Source of the DNA: Acinetobacter baylyi DSM 14961 = CIP 107474
Lineage (GTDB): Bacteria; Pseudomonadota; Gammaproteobacteria; Pseudomonadales; Moraxellaceae
Direction of reading: 5' to 3'
Assembly: GCF_000368685.1 (NCBI RefSeq)
Contig: NZ_KB849626.1
Span: 356,476 to 420,475, forward strand
Length of the DNA: 64,000 nt
Numbering within the stretch: position 1 is the stretch's first letter; each line of letters begins with the position of its first letter. The notes under the pieces are model-generated. The model saw only the letters and a list, made by a program, of their open reading frames with translations, did not search any database and was not told where the DNA came from. The position numbers were made by a program, and so were the translations under genes. Positions 1 through 8,062 of the stretch are shown here, in pieces.

Positions 1-117
1 TGTATCCCAGGATTAATTAATAAGATCATTATCTCAACATCCAGACATTTACCATTGAATCTTCAATATAATTTAGGGAAATTAATGAATCCTTTTAAAT
101 AGTGACTATGTATATAC

Positions 118-146
118 TTGATTGTTAAAATTTTCTTCAATATTTA
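118..146 (+). promoter_or_regulatory. candidate sigma70 promoter for leader RNA
   Basis: TTGATT at 118-123 and TATTTA at 141-146 are separated by 17 bases, a workable sigma70 arrangement. Transcription from here would start near 153 and run into the hairpin and T-rich tract at 269-299, giving an RNA of roughly 150 bases upstream of the deaminase gene. The surroundings are AT-rich, where chance matches are common, so this is only a candidate. Confidence 0.3.
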
Positions 147-152
147 GGCTTT

Positions 153-299
153 ATGAATATATCTGTTGATCATAAAATAGCTTGATCAATTTCTTGCTCC
201 CTTGCGCACTTTAAATTGCAACGATTAACATAAATCTCAAGTCAAATCTTTTCTGCTATTTTCAGAATACTCAAAAGTATTTTGAGTGCTTTATTTTTT
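153..299 (+). ncRNA. candidate small RNA upstream of dCTP deaminase (possible AvcI-like antitoxin RNA)
   Basis: The stretch 1-482 has no credible protein gene. Inside it a possible promoter (118-146) and a hairpin terminator (269-299) would bound an RNA of about 150 bases. A 7-bp inverted repeat at 166-172 and 183-189 adds internal structure. In the AvcID defence system of Vibrio, the deaminase AvcD is held inactive by a small RNA, AvcI, encoded just upstream; that knowledge and the layout here suggest the same role. Nothing in the primary sequence proves it, and bases 1-117 and 300-470 show no further recognisable feature. Confidence 0.3.
269..299 (+). terminator. rho-independent terminator upstream of dCTP deaminase
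   Basis: ACTCAAAA at 269-276 pairs with TTTTGAGT at 280-287 around a 3-base loop, and a T-rich run follows at 290-299. No protein gene precedes it in the window, so it ends either a non-coding RNA or a transcript arriving from the left. Confidence 0.5.
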
Positions 300-482
300 C
301 AAATATATATCCCGATCAAACATATCTAATGAAAAATGTTCTTAAGATACTAGATGGTTGGGTTTTATCGTCCAAATGATCGCGTTATTAATACAACTCA
401 TATTTAAATAACCCTGAGCAACATATTTTTCTAAATAAAACCGTTAGAATACATTGATATCTCAATTGATTTGCTGGAGATC

Positions 483-2030
483 ATGTTGCTAGAGCAAATA
501 CAAAAAGTCAGTCATGAACTCATCATTGGGCTAGTGGGCGCTGTCGGAAGTCGTTTAAATGTCTTAACCAGTACATTGATGGATTTGTTACACAACGAAT
601 TTGCTTATGATGTCGAAGTAATCACGATTTCCAAAGATATTCTGGCTCGATACATTGAGCAGTCATCTACGCCGATGGATGCCTTTGAACGTATTTATCG
701 TTATATGGACAAAGGCAATGAATTAAGACGAGAGCACGATACCGACTTTCTTGCACTTGAGGTGGCAAGGCTGATTGCAAAACGTCGTCAAGACTGGCAG
801 GAAGCACATCCAGCGCAAGATGCAAATCAAAGACGTGTTGCCTTCATTATCGACTCTTTAAAACATGAATCAGAAGTTCAGGCATTACGACAAATTTATA
901 GTACGGGTTTTTTCCAGTTATCGTTATATGAGTCGAAAAAAGCACGTGAAAATACCTTGATTCATGATTATGCCATTCGTCCAGAAAGCGCCAAAATCCT
1001 GATTGAACGTGATGAAGGTGAGGCCAATGACTATGGGCAACATACCAGTGAAGCCTTTCATCTTGCAGATTATTTTTTAAAATTTGATCAGCATTATTCT
1101 GAGCAATCTCTTGGTTCGCAGCAAGAATTACGAGCATCGTGTTTTCGCTTCTTAAGAATTCTGTTTGCAGATCCTTACATTACTCCCACGTTTAATGAAT
1201 TTGCGACGTATATGTCCTTTACCGCAAGTGTGCGCTCTGCAGATTTATCGCGACAAGTGGGTGCAGTCATTGCACGTAATAATACTATTTTGGCAATTGG
1301 CTCAAATGATGTGCCCAAGTTTCAGGGGGGAACATATTGGCCGTATTTCGATGAAAACACAGGAGAGGTCAAAGATCTGGAGTCTGGGCGTGATTACATG
1401 CGTGGATTTGATGCAAATACCATCGAGAAAAATAAAATCATTGATGACTTATTTCAGCAATTGGCCAATGCGATTGATCAATCTGTCGATGCCGAGCGTA
1501 CCACGCCTTTGAAGCTCCAGATTCATCAGATTTTAAAAGAAAGCAAAATTAAAAAAATTACCGAATATGGTCGGGTGGTACATGCAGAAATGGATGCATT
1601 GCTCAGTTGTAGCCGGAGCAATATTTCTACTCAGGGTGCGACTTTATTTGTGACGACTTTTCCGTGTCATAACTGTGCCAAGCATATTATATCGGCAGGG
1701 ATTGAAAAGGTGGTATTTGTAGAGCCTTATCCCAAGAGTAAAGCCTTAATGATGCATGAAGATTCAATTACCCAGAAATGGGAAGGGCAAGAATATACCG
1801 AGCAAAACAAACTAATTTTTGAGCCTTTTGTGGGAGTTGGAGCGCGTAGTTTTGTCAATTTGTTTTCCATGTCTTTAGGCAGTGGACGCAAATTAAAACG
1901 CAAAAGCAAAGAGGGTTATGTTTTGTCTTGGAATGCGAAAACAGCCGAGCTTAGACTACCGATGTATTATTTATCTCATCGTGAGTTAGAGCAGGAAATC
2001 GAACAATCGATGTTAAAGAAATCCTTTTAA
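483..2030 (+). CDS. avcD: anti-phage dCTP/dCMP deaminase, AvcD/DCD type
   Basis: A 515-residue two-part protein. The N-terminal half opens with a P-loop-like glycine segment (about residues 16-23, GLVGAVGS), as in the kinase-like domain of AvcD. The C-terminal part is a zinc-dependent cytidine/deoxycytidylate deaminase domain with HAE (His near 367) and PCHNC (Cys near 395 and 398), the complete zinc and catalytic set. Proteins of this build deaminate dCTP or dCMP during phage infection and starve the phage of dC nucleotides (AvcD, DCD defence families). ATG 483 is chosen because GGAG lies at 476-479, though the spacing is short; a TTG at 471 would add four residues. The gene is a single unit with a non-coding leader and no obvious protein partner. 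The AvcD assignment comes from domain architecture; a housekeeping dCMP deaminase would be about 150-180 residues. Confidence 0.85.
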   Translation: MLLEQIQKVSHELIIGLVGAVGSRLNVLTSTLMDLLHNEFAYDVEVITISKDILARYIEQSSTPMDAFERIYRYMDKGNELRREHDTDFLALEVARLIAKRRQDWQEAHPAQDANQRRVAFIIDSLKHESEVQALRQIYSTGFFQLSLYESKKARENTLIHDYAIRPESAKILIERDEGEANDYGQHTSEAFHLADYFLKFDQHYSEQSLGSQQELRASCFRFLRILFADPYITPTFNEFATYMSFTASVRSADLSRQVGAVIARNNTILAIGSNDVPKFQGGTYWPYFDENTGEVKDLESGRDYMRGFDANTIEKNKIIDDLFQQLANAIDQSVDAERTTPLKLQIHQILKESKIKKITEYGRVVHAEMDALLSCSRSNISTQGATLFVTTFPCHNCAKHIISAGIEKVVFVEPYPKSKALMMHEDSITQKWEGQEYTEQNKLIFEPFVGVGARSFVNLFSMSLGSGRKLKRKSKEGYVLSWNAKTAELRLPMYYLSHRELEQEIEQSMLKKSF

Positions 2031-2125
2031 TCTGATGATTTGATTGAGTTGCATTGAAAGATACACCATCAGACTGTTCAGAGCAGGGAATGAAGATCTG
2101 CCCGGAACAATAGTGAGCAGTACGA

Positions 2126-2443
2126 TTAGGCGGTTGTGTCCTGTAAAATTCGGATATCTACACTCGCGACATGATCCTTGACGCGCTCTTGATGTGCCAG
2201 CATATGAGCGGTTTGTAGATGTGCTTGCAAATGAGCCACGCTTTCCCACTGTTCAAACATCATGATCGAGTCATAATCAACGCGTTGGAAACTGGCCTCC
2301 GCAGGTGCATCAATCAGGGGCTGATACTGATAACAACCTACCTCAGCCAAAACTTGAGGTAAAATTTGCTCAAATGAAGCTAAAACCTGTTGACGATGCT
2401 CTGCACCAGTGTGAGTACGTATTTCTGCAATCACAGTAATCAT
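2126..2443 (-). CDS. putative quinol monooxygenase (YgiN-like, ABM domain)
   Basis: A 105-residue single-domain protein with the antibiotic biosynthesis monooxygenase (ABM) fold: an N-terminal strand (MITVIAEI), a central helix, and the family-type segment MMFEQWES near residue 80, followed by a helix rich in His and Gln. Its ATG overlaps the stop of the mdaB-like gene by four bases, so the two are translationally coupled. E. coli also places mdaB next to ygiN, where they are proposed to form a quinone redox cycle, and the same role is inferred here. The exact substrate is not visible. Cytoplasmic; no signal peptide. Confidence 0.8.
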   Translation of the reverse strand: MITVIAEIRTHTGAEHRQQVLASFEQILPQVLAEVGCYQYQPLIDAPAEASFQRVDYDSIMMFEQWESVAHLQAHLQTAHMLAHQERVKDHVASVDIRILQDTTA

Positions 2444-3060
2444 GCGATATTCTCCAGTTTCGAGTGAGATACATTCTTTTGGCTAAAATTTTCAAGTAAA
2501 TGTTGACGATACATCGCCAGATACTCAGCAACATTCGGCATCTTGATTACATCATTGACAATAAATGTTGGCAATGCTTGCATGCCTAAAAACTGATTAG
2601 CTTTATGAAAGGGCAGGTAGACGCCATCTACACCAACGCCATGAAAAAACTGTTCTGGATCATCAAATGCTGCAAGTGGTGCATTCCAGGTAAGCGAAAG
2701 CATATATTTTTTGCCCTGAATCAAACCACCTGAGCCATATTTCTTACTTTGATCGGCACGGCTACGTCCATCACTTGCATATAACGAGCCATGTCCTGCT
2801 GTAAAAATATCGTCGATATATTTTTTGACTGTCCATGGCGCACCCATCCACCAGCCTGGCATTTGATAAATCACCACATCTGCCCAAAGATACTTTTTTA
2901 CTTCTGCCTCAATATTGTAATTGGTATCGGCACGTGAAACATCAACCTGATGTCCCAACTCGCTGAGTAATTCTTCTGCAAATGTGGTGAGGGTATCGTT
3001 AAGTTCGCCTTTTGAGTGGGCAAAGGTTTTTGCGCCATTCACAATTAGAATATTGCTCAT
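2440..3060 (-). CDS. mdaB: NAD(P)H:quinone oxidoreductase, MdaB-like
   Basis: A 206-residue flavodoxin-fold protein. The N-terminus (ILIVNGAKTFAHSKGELN) carries the FMN phosphate-binding loop typical of MdaB. The segment YQMPGWWMGAPWTVKKYIDD near residues 68-88 is the MdaB/Kef-regulatory flavoprotein signature around the isoalloxazine ring. MdaB reduces quinones by two electrons with NADPH and protects against oxidative stress. It is first in a two-gene operon with the YgiN-like monooxygenase. No strong ribosome-binding site precedes ATG 3060, but the N-terminus matches the family start. Length is normal for MdaB (about 193-205). Confidence 0.85.
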   Translation of the reverse strand: MSNILIVNGAKTFAHSKGELNDTLTTFAEELLSELGHQVDVSRADTNYNIEAEVKKYLWADVVIYQMPGWWMGAPWTVKKYIDDIFTAGHGSLYASDGRSRADQSKKYGSGGLIQGKKYMLSLTWNAPLAAFDDPEQFFHGVGVDGVYLPFHKANQFLGMQALPTFIVNDVIKMPNVAEYLAMYRQHLLENFSQKNVSHSKLENIA

Positions 3061-3546
3061 AAAAGTAAGATTAGAAGTGGATTTATGGGCAGTATAGTCA
3101 GATGAAACTATTTAAAAAATGCAGCAATATGCAAAAGATTATTGATATAAAATCATGAATGATTGAATTAAATAATCAAGATATTGCATAAATAAGGTTA
3201 CTCTCGGCTTAAAATGTGGATAACTTTTTAGTTATGCACAACAGATATCAAAAATCATAAATCTGAAATAAACAACTGAGCTACAACACAGTATTTTGGC
3301 GTCGACGTATAAATCAAAAAATGCTATTTTACTCCTGACTCAGCAGTCTAGATCAATTACATTTATCATCACAGATTGTGATGTCTCCTTTCAAACTTAT
3401 ACACCCTGTGAATACGGTGTTTTTGCTGGTTGAATCAGCCTAATTAAAATCAATTCTTTTTCCTTGGTGCTTGTCATCAGGCTGAGGCATTGTTCATCAA
3501 AAATATGCTCAAGCCATGACTCCCCAATATTGATTAGTAGATCACA
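3061..3546. other. divergent intergenic region, mdaB/craA
   Basis: This 486-base gap separates two divergent genes and must hold both promoters. No open frame of interest was found. Its notable content is an inverted pair of DnaA-box-like nonamers at 3215-3240. The segment 3100-3200 is strongly AT-rich. No convincing regulator-binding palindrome near craA was seen. Confidence 0.5.
3215..3240. promoter_or_regulatory. inverted pair of DnaA-box-like sites
   Basis: TGTGGATAA at 3215-3223 is the exact reverse complement of the consensus DnaA box TTATCCACA. TTATGCACA at 3232-3240 is a one-mismatch box in the opposite orientation. Together they form a near-perfect inverted repeat with 10-base arms (TGTGGATAAC and GTTATGCACA) around a short T-rich centre. 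It could be a DnaA-binding site titrating DnaA or regulating a neighbour, or an operator for an unknown dimeric regulator. Confidence 0.4.
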
Positions 3547-4776
3547 ATGCAAAATGTTCGAACAACAACATTAAACCGCACAACGTTAATGTTTCCTTTG
3601 GCTCTGGTTTTATTCGAGTTTGCGGTATACATCGGAAACGATTTAATTCAGCCTGCCATGCTGGCCATTACTCAGGATTTTGCTGTGAGTGCCACTTGGG
3701 CACCTTCTTCGATGTCCTTTTATTTGCTGGGTGGTGCATGTGTGGCTTGGTTACTCGGCCCATTGTCTGATCGTCTTGGGCGTAAACGTGTACTGCTATT
3801 TGGTGTGCTATTTTTTGCGCTGTGCTGTCTTCTGATTTTACTGACACACAATATGGCACAATTTTTGGCATTACGTTTTTTACAAGGCATTGGCTTAAGT
3901 GTGATTACTGCGGTCGGTTATGCGGCAATTCAGGAAACCTTTGAGGAGCGTGATGCGATTAAAGTCATGGCTTTAATGGCAAATATCTCGTTACTTGCGC
4001 CATTACTTGGCCCCGTCTTGGGTGCTTTTCTCATTGATTATGTATCTTGGCATTGGGGGTTCGTTGCAATTGCGACTCTGGCTGGTTTAAGTTGGTTTGG
4101 CCTTAAAGCCAAAATGCCAAGTCAGCAACACAGTGTGACCCGTCAGCCTTTCGTGTATCTATTTGATGATTTTAAAAAGATCTATTTGGATAAACGCTTT
4201 CTTGGCTTAAGTCTGGGGCTGCCACTGGTCGGGATGCCACTGATGCTCTGGATTGCATTATCCCCCGTGATGTTGGTCGATGAACTTAAATTTAGCAGTG
4301 TGCAATATGGTCTGGCGCAGTTTCCTATTTTTATGGGTTTAATTCTGGGAAATATTGTGCTCATCAAGATCATAGATCGTTTTCCGCTTGGAAAAACCAT
4401 TTTAATGGGCTTACCGATTATGCTCGTAGGAACACTGGTTTTGCTGGTGGGCGCAATCTGGCAAGACTATCTGGCAGTTTGCCTCTTGGTTGGCATGACG
4501 CTGATCAGTTTTGGTGAAGGGATTAGTTTTTCGGTTATTTACCGCTTTGCATTGATGTCTTCCCCAGTTGCCAAGGGAACAGTTGCCGCTGCGGTCTCGA
4601 TGCTTTTAATGTTTAGCTTTTTTATCATGATTGAACTGGTACGTGAGCTGTATGTGCATTTTCATGTGCTGGCATTTAGTCTGTCTTGTGTGGTCTTGAT
4701 TACACTCTGGTTTTTGCTGCCACGACTGATGCTTAAACAGGAAATGGCAATCCGTCATACACATGATCAGTTCTAA
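3547..4776 (+). CDS. craA: MdfA-type MFS multidrug efflux pump CraA
   Basis: A 409-residue proton-driven antiporter of the DHA1 family with 12 predicted membrane helices. The N-terminal helix carries the acidic residue of MdfA in the segment LFEFAVYIGNDLIQP (about residues 21-35). Motif A (GPLSDRLGRKRV, near 72-83) follows, with the helix 4 segment LRFLQGIGLS and motif C region around SLLAPLLGPVLGAF. I recognise it as very close to Acinetobacter CraA, which exports chloramphenicol and other compounds and is usually intrinsic to the genus. The gene is monocistronic and divergent from mdaB. A hairpin at 4792-4823 follows the stop. No local repressor gene is present. Substrate range cannot be read from sequence. 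Confidence 0.85.
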   Translation: MQNVRTTTLNRTTLMFPLALVLFEFAVYIGNDLIQPAMLAITQDFAVSATWAPSSMSFYLLGGACVAWLLGPLSDRLGRKRVLLFGVLFFALCCLLILLTHNMAQFLALRFLQGIGLSVITAVGYAAIQETFEERDAIKVMALMANISLLAPLLGPVLGAFLIDYVSWHWGFVAIATLAGLSWFGLKAKMPSQQHSVTRQPFVYLFDDFKKIYLDKRFLGLSLGLPLVGMPLMLWIALSPVMLVDELKFSSVQYGLAQFPIFMGLILGNIVLIKIIDRFPLGKTILMGLPIMLVGTLVLLVGAIWQDYLAVCLLVGMTLISFGEGISFSVIYRFALMSSPVAKGTVAAAVSMLLMFSFFIMIELVRELYVHFHVLAFSLSCVVLITLWFLLPRLMLKQEMAIRHTHDQF

Positions 4777-4791
4777 TCTGTTTGAAGCTCT

Positions 4792-4823
4792 GATATGTCT
4801 GGACGGAAAGCGCCAGACATATC
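4792..4823. repeat. 11-bp hairpin between craA and the YccS-like gene
   Basis: GATATGTCTGG at 4792-4802 pairs perfectly with CCAGACATATC at 4813-4823. It lies between two convergent genes, where a bidirectional terminator is expected, yet no T-run follows on either strand. It may act as a transcript 3' end stabiliser or a factor-assisted terminator. Confidence 0.5.
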
Positions 4824-4829
4824 GACGGA

Positions 4830-6980
4830 TTAACGAATCTCTTTTTCAAGGAGTTGGCGACGCAGTGTTACCAGTTCAGGGAGTGTTTCTAACAGTAGGC
4901 TGATCTGCTTTAAAATCAGCATAAAATATTCGGATGTGGATTCACGTGCAGCCAAATCGTAAATTTCTTGTAGACGAATTTTAATGTCTGTTTTAGATAA
5001 TGTCCGTTGCTCTATAAGAACCTGTTTTAGCGTATTTAGACACCAGCGCATTAAATCAAGAATGTACTGATCTCCAATTTTTTCACGATGACTCCCCAAA
5101 GCAGAGATATAGCTCAATTGGCTATGGCTGTAGACCAAATAGCGAAATGCATAATGAATCAGTTGCGGGTTGGGCGAAGGTTCGGCACTTAAACTTGAAA
5201 TCATGCTAGAGAGTTCGATCTGGGCATTATGTGCCAAACGCCGTGTACGACGGTAATCCATACTGTTGGTTCGTCCAGCGTCATATTGCTGCACCACGGC
5301 ATCGAAATAATCCAGACTGGCTTGTGTGCTATTACGAATATTGTTTGAGATATTTCTAAAATTCCAGTCAGGCCAGATAAAACTGACGGCAAACCACGCA
5401 ATACCACAGCCAAGTAAAGTATCCATCATTCGTGGCAAAATGATATTAAAGCCAGATCCTTTCAGATTAAAAATCAGCAATACCATTAGGGTTGCCATGG
5501 ATGTGGCAAGGGCATATTTCTTCTGGCGTAAATAGAAAAAACATACACCACAGATCACCGTGATCATGAGCTGACCTTCGACACTGGGTACAAAATACAG
5601 GATCGGAATCCCTAAAATTACACCCAGTAAGGTGCCAAATGTGCGTAATTTAAGCCGACTTTTGGTCGCAAAATAAGTTACCTGACACACAAATAAACCC
5701 GTGAGTAAAATCCAATAGCCATTTTTTGCAAAGGGCAAAAGCGAGATCAGGGAGCCAGCGGCAAATACAAAAGCAATCCGCACAGCATGTCGAAATAATG
5801 CGGATGTTGGATGAAGATGCTGTCTAAATTTAAGCCATAGATCCTTAATCCCGTGAATGTCATCATCCAGTAGATTTAGATTATCAACATGCTGCTGAAA
5901 GCGGGCAGGATAGGTGTACTGGATATCGTTCAGGTTATGCAGTTGATCATCAATAATATGCAGATTGTTTAAAATGAGCCGAAGATTTTTCACTTCAATA
6001 TTGTCAGGGTTCATTCTAATCCAGTCCTGCATTGAGCGTTCAAGCTGATCAAGTGCCTGTGATAATTCTGGTGCGGGTTGGTAGGGACGATGAGTCAAAA
6101 TACACTGACACAAGGTTTCACAGGCGATCGCTTGCAAACGGATATTTTTTTGAATACGAAAAATCAGATCACTACGGCTAAAATTATCCTGAATCTGTTC
6201 ATAATGAAGATAATTGGCACTGACCTGTTCATGAATATCCTGTGCCACAAAATAAAGATGTAACCAGTAAATACTGTTCTGATTGACCCGCGAAGCTTTT
6301 AACCGTGTCAGAAGTGAGGCTTTGGCTGTATTTAGGCGCTGAACGGTCTGGGCATTTTCCAGGGATAAATCAAATAGTAACTGTTCTACATTTTCATGAT
6401 TGTCTGGATCAAATAATTTAGATTTGCTATTTAACAGTTTGGCGAGCGCAGAAAAAATCTGTGATAGATTATCTTGCACTGCGAGTGTGGGTTTGATCAT
6501 ATAAAAAATAATCGAGGTCAGCCCATACCAGATCACGCCATAAACGAAATATAGCGGTTGTTGATACCAAACTTGATATTCTCCCAAACCGAATAAAGTA
6601 TAAATCGACAGTAAAATCGTGCCAAAAGAAATGGTGGCGTAGCGCTGCCCGAGTGAGCCCAATAAAATCAGAAAACCACTGGATAAAGATAAATAGATGA
6701 TCAATAGAAAAGGGTACGGCGAAAGAAACTCTAGAACACTACTCACGACAAAAAATAGAAAGCTCACATAAACCAGATTACGTAGGCGAATACTGAGGCG
6801 ATCATCAAAATCTGTCAGTGCGGTCGCTATGGCGCCTAAAGTAACAGGAATGATCAGTTCATGATGTCCGAGGTAACGTAATCCTAATGTGGTTCCTGAC
6901 AAGACAATAAAAATCTGCAAGCAATAAACAGTGGTCGAATTAAAATTATAATGATTAAACCATCTCAAGCGGTTATTCAT
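4830..6980 (-). CDS. yccS: YccS/YhfK-like FUSC family inner-membrane protein
   Basis: A 716-residue protein with the FUSC layout: a first membrane bundle (about residues 18-155, five or six helices), a soluble helical region (about 165-395), a second membrane bundle (about 395-520 with segments such as NGYWILLTGLFVCQVTYFAT), and a helical cytoplasmic C-terminus. The layout and length match E. coli YccS (about 720 residues; TIGR01666). The family includes AaeB-like exporters of aromatic acids, but YccS substrates are not established, so transport is inferred. It converges with craA. The start has no clear ribosome-binding site. Confidence 0.75.
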   Translation of the reverse strand: MNNRLRWFNHYNFNSTTVYCLQIFIVLSGTTLGLRYLGHHELIIPVTLGAIATALTDFDDRLSIRLRNLVYVSFLFFVVSSVLEFLSPYPFLLIIYLSLSSGFLILLGSLGQRYATISFGTILLSIYTLFGLGEYQVWYQQPLYFVYGVIWYGLTSIIFYMIKPTLAVQDNLSQIFSALAKLLNSKSKLFDPDNHENVEQLLFDLSLENAQTVQRLNTAKASLLTRLKASRVNQNSIYWLHLYFVAQDIHEQVSANYLHYEQIQDNFSRSDLIFRIQKNIRLQAIACETLCQCILTHRPYQPAPELSQALDQLERSMQDWIRMNPDNIEVKNLRLILNNLHIIDDQLHNLNDIQYTYPARFQQHVDNLNLLDDDIHGIKDLWLKFRQHLHPTSALFRHAVRIAFVFAAGSLISLLPFAKNGYWILLTGLFVCQVTYFATKSRLKLRTFGTLLGVILGIPILYFVPSVEGQLMITVICGVCFFYLRQKKYALATSMATLMVLLIFNLKGSGFNIILPRMMDTLLGCGIAWFAVSFIWPDWNFRNISNNIRNSTQASLDYFDAVVQQYDAGRTNSMDYRRTRRLAHNAQIELSSMISSLSAEPSPNPQLIHYAFRYLVYSHSQLSYISALGSHREKIGDQYILDLMRWCLNTLKQVLIEQRTLSKTDIKIRLQEIYDLAARESTSEYFMLILKQISLLLETLPELVTLRRQLLEKEIR

Positions 6981-7075
6981 AAATTAAGGATCATAATCTG
7001 AATAATTATAAATTTAGGGTGAGCTTTTTTGACGGCACTGTCAATCTAGCAGCTAAAAGGATTTAAGAAATTAAA

Positions 7076-7108
7076 TAAAAAAAAGAGATCTCATTGTCTG
7101 AGATCTCT
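7076..7108 (-). terminator. rho-independent terminator of the oxidoreductase gene
   Basis: On the minus strand a perfect 10-bp stem (AGAGATCTCA, 7084-7093 with 7099-7108) with a 5-base loop is followed by a long T-run. A second, weaker hairpin with GGGCTG arms lies just before it at about 7115-7139. Both follow the stop of the gene at 7156-7767. Confidence 0.85.
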
Positions 7109-7155
7109 GGAGGTAAGGGGCTGCAAGGAGCCAGCCCTTTGGTTATTATTTAAGT

Positions 7156-7767
7156 TTAATAACCTACAGTAAAACGTTGCTGGATATGATTATTATGTTC
7201 AAGCTCATCGGCCAATGCTACAGCAAAGTCTTCGGCAGAAATTTTACTCCCTTCTTCACCGACCAGAAGTTCATCTTTCCCTAAACGGAATTCGCCTGTA
7301 CGTTTTCCAGGCCCAAATTCCGCAGAAGGAGAAATAAAGGTCCAATCCAGATCATCTTTCTCTTTGAGCTTATCTAGAAAGTGTGCGGCTGCTTCAGCTT
7401 CTGGTTTGTAAGCCTCTGGAAAGTCTTCACTATCGAGTACGCGAGTGTTTTGATGGGGTACATGCAGACTACCTGCACCCCCTACAACCAGATAACGTTT
7501 TACTTTAGAGTCATGAATTGCATTAAATAAGGCATTCGCATCTAATCCGTGAAAGCGCACTGCACTGATTACAGCATCCTGTCCTCTTAATGCCTCAACC
7601 AAGGCATCGTGATCATTGAGATCAATGTCGACCGCCATCACGCGTTCGGTGTCTGCTACTTTATGGGTGTCCCGTGCAAGTGCTTTGACATAGTGACCAC
7701 GTGAGACCAATTCTTCTAAAATACGTGAACCTGCCATACCTGTTGCGCCAATGAGTGCAATCTTCAT
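7156..7767 (-). CDS. NAD(P)-binding oxidoreductase, NmrA/atypical SDR type
   Basis: A 203-residue Rossmann-fold protein. The N-terminus MKIALIGATGMAGSRILEEL has the GxxGxxG dinucleotide motif of atypical short-chain dehydrogenases. The conserved DAVISAVR near residue 66 and the VVGGAGSL segment near 95 are typical of the NAD(P)H-binding family related to YwnB and biliverdin reductase B. The classic YxxxK catalytic pair is absent, so it may be a reductase of an unknown quinone or flavin-like substrate, or a redox sensor. It stands alone with its own terminator at 7076-7108. Confidence 0.75.
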   Translation of the reverse strand: MKIALIGATGMAGSRILEELVSRGHYVKALARDTHKVADTERVMAVDIDLNDHDALVEALRGQDAVISAVRFHGLDANALFNAIHDSKVKRYLVVGGAGSLHVPHQNTRVLDSEDFPEAYKPEAEAAAHFLDKLKEKDDLDWTFISPSAEFGPGKRTGEFRLGKDELLVGEEGSKISAEDFAVALADELEHNNHIQQRFTVGY

Positions 7768-7999
7768 TCTCTATTCCTCTAGCTATTGTTGTGATTCATA
7801 ACATGTTGAAATTGGATCATGTAAATTATGATGACAGCACCTCATGTAATTAGCGTTCAGTTTATGTCCTTGAGATGTAATACAAAGTAGCAATTCGATA
7901 ACCAATGATCGGAATTTGTAGAAAAACCTTGAAATAAAAAGGTCTATATAGGGTGATATGGGCAGACCAGAAATAGAAAAACGAACTAAAATTGAAAAT

Positions 8000-8027
8000 C
8001 TGTGGATCACTAGAAGCCTATCCACAG
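8000..8027. promoter_or_regulatory. second inverted pair of DnaA-box-like half sites
   Basis: CTGTGGAT at 8000-8007 and ATCCACAG at 8020-8027 form a perfect inverted repeat with a 12-base spacer. Each arm contains a one-mismatch DnaA box (TGTGGATCA and CTATCCACA). It sits just downstream of the AI-2E permease gene. It resembles the pair at 3215-3240, with a longer spacer. Function unknown. Confidence 0.35.
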
Positions 8028-8062
8028 TGGTGATTATTCATATGATTTAAGCGATTAAAAAC

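Noticed and set aside
3215..3240. A chromosomal replication origin based on the DnaA-like boxes.
   Set aside because: Only two boxes occur, and no dnaA, dnaN, rpmH or gidA genes are nearby; no box cluster exists.
7783..8025. Minus-strand open frame of about 80 codons in the gap after the AI-2E gene.
   Set aside because: No ribosome-binding site, no recognisable signal, and mixed composition. It also covers the inverted box pair, which explains part of the sequence better.
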